Assembly (NCBI RefSeq): GCF_001720465.1
Contig: NZ_CP017113.1
Coordinates: 62,001 to 126,000 of the forward strand
Source: Porphyrobacter sp. LM 6
Lineage (GTDB): Bacteria; Pseudomonadota; Alphaproteobacteria; Sphingomonadales; Sphingomonadaceae
Length of the DNA: 64,000 bases
Direction of reading: 5' to 3'
A program made the translations under genes and the position numbers. A model generated the notes under the pieces. That model saw nothing but the letters and a program-made list of their open reading frames with translations, did no database searches and was not told where the DNA came from. Every line of letters begins with the position of its first letter. Positions within the stretch are counted from its first letter, which is position 1. Of the stretch, positions 62,156 through 64,000 are shown one piece after another.

Positions 62156-63187
62156 ATGGCACGACCTCGTTTCCTTGCCTCCGTGACCGGAATTGCCGCA
62201 GCTTTTGCGGTGCTTGCCACGCCGGCAGCCGCGGGTAACGATGATCTTCAGGCCAGTTTCGACAGCGCTTTCGGCACGCAGGTGCGCCAGCCGCAGTCGT
62301 TCGAGGCGCTCTATGCCTCGAGCTTCGAGCAGCGGATCGCCGATCTTGCCAACCCTGCACAGGGCCGCATCGGGGTCGCCGCGATCGATCTGGCGACGGG
62401 CGAGGAAATCGCCGTACTTGGCGATCAGCTGTTCCCGATGGCTTCGACCAGCAAGGTTGCAGTCGCTGCCACCTATCTCGAAATGGTCGAAAAGGGCCGC
62501 TTTTCGCTCACATCCGAATTCCCGCTGATGATGCCGGTGGCGTCCGCCAAGTTCTCCACGGCCAAGGCGCCGGTGCGCGCCGGGCAGGCGATGCCCGCGA
62601 TCGACCTGATCGAGATCATGATCACCCGGTCCAGCAATCCGGCCACCGATGCGCTGCTCGCCGCAGTCGGCGGGCCGGGCGTCGTCAACGACTGGATGCG
62701 CCGCCAGGGGATCAAGGAATTCAGCATCAACCGCGATATCGCGACGCTGGTGCGCGATGATGGCGAATACAACCCGGCCTATCACATCGACAAGCGCGAC
62801 GCGGCGACCCCGCGCGCGATGGTGCGGCTGCTCGCCGGGCTCTACAAGGGCGAATTCCTGTCGGAGCAGAGCCGTCAGGTGCTGCTCGGGGCGATGAGCC
62901 GCACGGTGACCGGCAAGCGCCGCATTCCGGCACACATCCCGCTGGAAGCGCGGGTCAGCCACAAGACCGGCTCGCTCAACAACACCTCGAGCGACGTCGG
63001 AATCATCGAATGTCCCGACGGGCGCACCATCGCCGTGGCGATCTACGTGACCGGTCAGGGATCGAAGCAGGCCCGCGAAGAGCGGATCGCGGCGATTGCC
63101 CGCGCGCTGTATGACGGGTTCGCCGTGCGCGCCCAGCAAAGCCCGGTGCGCAACTGGGCCAGCGCGCCCTACGGCACCGGCGGCTAA
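62156..63187 (+). CDS. Class A beta-lactamase-like serine hydrolase
   Basis: This 343-aa periplasmic protein has a signal peptide (VTGIAAAFAVLATPAAA). Serine-hydrolase motifs are STSK (SxxK, in LFPMASTSKVAVAAT), RSSNPATDALL in place of SDN, and HKTGS (KTG). The omega-loop region reads DDGEYNPAYHIDKRDAATP. Aligned on RD-xxTP and Asn170 it puts Asp, not Glu, at the Ambler-166 position, although a Glu lies two residues later. The protein may be a penicillin-interacting hydrolase or an atypical lactamase, longer than classical class A (about 290 aa). No neighbouring ampR or transporter gene. The frame begins at ATG 62156. Confidence 0.8.
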   Translation: MARPRFLASVTGIAAAFAVLATPAAAGNDDLQASFDSAFGTQVRQPQSFEALYASSFEQRIADLANPAQGRIGVAAIDLATGEEIAVLGDQLFPMASTSKVAVAATYLEMVEKGRFSLTSEFPLMMPVASAKFSTAKAPVRAGQAMPAIDLIEIMITRSSNPATDALLAAVGGPGVVNDWMRRQGIKEFSINRDIATLVRDDGEYNPAYHIDKRDAATPRAMVRLLAGLYKGEFLSEQSRQVLLGAMSRTVTGKRRIPAHIPLEARVSHKTGSLNNTSSDVGIIECPDGRTIAVAIYVTGQGSKQAREERIAAIARALYDGFAVRAQQSPVRNWASAPYGTGG

Positions 63188-63214
63188 GCCCGCCACACCG
63201 CAAAAAGAGCCACG

Positions 63215-63247
63215 AAAAAAGGGCGGCGCCTCGCGGCACCGCCCTTC
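63215..63247. terminator. Bidirectional terminator, beta-lactamase-like / Ala-rich lipoprotein
   Basis: GGGCGGCGCC (63221-63230), loop TCGC, GGCACCGCCC (63235-63244) pair over 10 bp with one mismatch. TTCTT follows on the plus strand and A6 (63215-63220) precedes, giving a T-run on the minus strand for the convergent lipoprotein gene. Confidence 0.75.
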
Positions 63248-63287
63248 TTCATGACCGCGCCGCCGGAGCAGCGCGGATCACATCCGA

Positions 63288-63563
63288 TTACTCGGCAGCC
63301 TTGGCGGCTTCTTCAGCGGTCGCGGCAGCGGCGTCAGCAGCTTCGGTCGCGGTCGCAGCAGCAGCGTCAGCAGCGCCTTCAACGGCTTCGCCAGCAGCGT
63401 CGGTGGCTTCAGCAGCAGCGTCGACAGCGGCGTCGGCGTTGGCTTCGGCGTCAGCAGCCATCGCGTCGGTGGCTTCTTCGGTTTCGGTGGCGGTTTCGCC
63501 CGAGCAAGCAGCAAGGCCGAGGGCCGAGGTGGCGATCGCGGCAGCAAGAATGATCTTACGCAT
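63288..63563 (-). CDS. Alanine-rich lipoprotein
   Basis: This 91-aa protein starts with a lipoprotein signal (IILAAAIATSALGLAAC). The mature part is about 70% Ala/Glu/Thr/Asp with repeated ATEAADAAAATAEEAA-like helical units resembling Lpp/apolipoprotein-type amphipathic helices. Such proteins are often outer-membrane-anchored and of unknown role. ATG 63563 (AAGGA about 10 nt upstream) is chosen over the longer frame. Convergent with the beta-lactamase-like gene. Confidence 0.75.
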   Translation of the reverse strand: MRKIILAAAIATSALGLAACSGETATETEEATDAMAADAEANADAAVDAAAEATDAAGEAVEGAADAAAATATEAADAAAATAEEAAKAAE

Positions 63564-63808
63564 AGTGTGATGTCCTTCTTCAGCGAATGTCACGCACCCC
63601 AGGAGGGAGAGCGTCGAGACCGGTTTTGATCCCCGGTTCGCTTGTCTAAATAATGGCAGGAATAAGGCAGCGCAAGGGATTAAGGCGGCCTCGCCCGAAT
63701 ATCGCCATATTTTCGCCACACTTTTCGCACGCTCCGGCGCTGGCCCGCAACCGGTGAAAGGGCGCCGAGGCCCCTACCCCCGCTGCACGCGCGATGCTAG
63801 CAGACCGC

Positions 63809-64000
63809 ATGGCCGAAAAGCAGCATCTCTATCTCGTCGATGGCTCGTCCTACATCTTTCGCGCCTATCACCGGCTGCCGCCGCTGACCAATCCGGAAGG
63901 CACGCCCGTCGGCGCAGTCTATGGCTATACCACGATGCTGTGGAAGCTCGCCGCCGATCTCGATGCGGCCGAGGGGCCGACACACCTTGCCGTGATCCTC
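63809..64000 (+). CDS. polA: DNA polymerase I, N-terminal fragment (runs off right edge)
   Basis: The first 64 codons are in the window, starting at ATG 63809. They encode LYLVDGSSYIFRAYHRLPPLTN, then GTPVGAVYGYTTMLWKLAADL, the beginning of the 5'-3' exonuclease domain of PolA (the FRAY motif and following VYG are diagnostic). The polymerase and proofreading domains lie beyond the end. Its role is gap filling and Okazaki fragment processing. Confidence 0.92.
   Translation, partial: MAEKQHLYLVDGSSYIFRAYHRLPPLTNPEGTPVGAVYGYTTMLWKLAADLDAAEGPTHLAVIL

Overview
The window looks like a GC-rich alphaproteobacterial chromosome, most probably of the order Sphingomonadales (Erythrobacter / Porphyrobacter-like). 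This is inferred from the overall high GC, the gene repertoire (two TonB-dependent receptors, DUF2312/GapR-like and DUF1244 small proteins, a CIRCE-controlled groESL) and the very compact, translationally coupled operons. No 16S rRNA is present, so the taxonomy is inference only.

Layout. 1-8 kb is a gene-poor, accessory-looking stretch. It holds the start of an exported protein running off the left edge, about 1.9 kb with almost nothing recognisable, an RfaH/NusG-like antiterminator with a polyprenyl-phosphate sugar transferase (the start of an exopolysaccharide module), a PPP-family phosphatase, a decayed IS5-type transposase and a secreted subtilase. At 8-9 kb a MarR-like regulator is translationally coupled to a MASE1-like membrane protein. 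From 9 to 13.3 kb runs a minus-strand valine-catabolism operon (isobutyryl-CoA dehydrogenase, VOC protein, 3-hydroxyisobutyryl-CoA hydrolase, enoyl-CoA hydratase, 3-hydroxyisobutyrate dehydrogenase). It is followed by a tightly overlapped I78 lipoprotein/RidA/DUF1214/DUF1254 operon and pyruvate kinase.

16.9-29.9 kb is mainly plus-strand housekeeping: DUF1244, DUF2312, YbjQ, YebC, ruvC, an ArsC-like reductase, an NAD-salvage pair (pnuC-nadR) with a frameshifted glycerophosphodiesterase, ubiG (minus strand), aspartate kinase, a PilZ-XRE fusion, a PAS/degenerate-GGDEF protein, and purT - nitronate monooxygenase - purU, in which PurU makes the formate that PurT uses. 29.9-37.4 kb carries a PQQ alcohol dehydrogenase coupled to a DUF442-type phosphatase, a divergent Tat-exported dienelactone hydrolase, an NDUFA9-like reductase, tRNA-Leu(CAG) with an integrase relic at its 3' side, and a FecA-like TonB receptor.

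37.4-56.7 kb holds core information genes: gltX (with an in-frame palindromic insertion), rpoC and rpoB on the minus strand, then a small DUF2975/XRE operon and rplJL on the plus strand, so rplJL is split from and divergent to rpoBC. A PEGA-like lipoprotein, a MATE exporter, an MscS channel, a DUF2853 protein and groESL with CIRCE and an RpoH-like promoter follow. 56.9-64 kb has a second TonB receptor, a DUF305-LVIVD fusion protein, a class A beta-lactamase-like hydrolase, an Ala-rich lipoprotein and the start of polA at the right edge.

The loci most worth follow-up are the PilZ-XRE / degenerate-GGDEF pair, the DUF305-LVIVD secreted protein next to a TonB receptor, the palindromic element inside gltX, the MarR/membrane module with its TTTCAT-ATGAAA palindrome, and the integrase relic at tRNA-Leu. 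None of these can be shown to be a new system from sequence alone.
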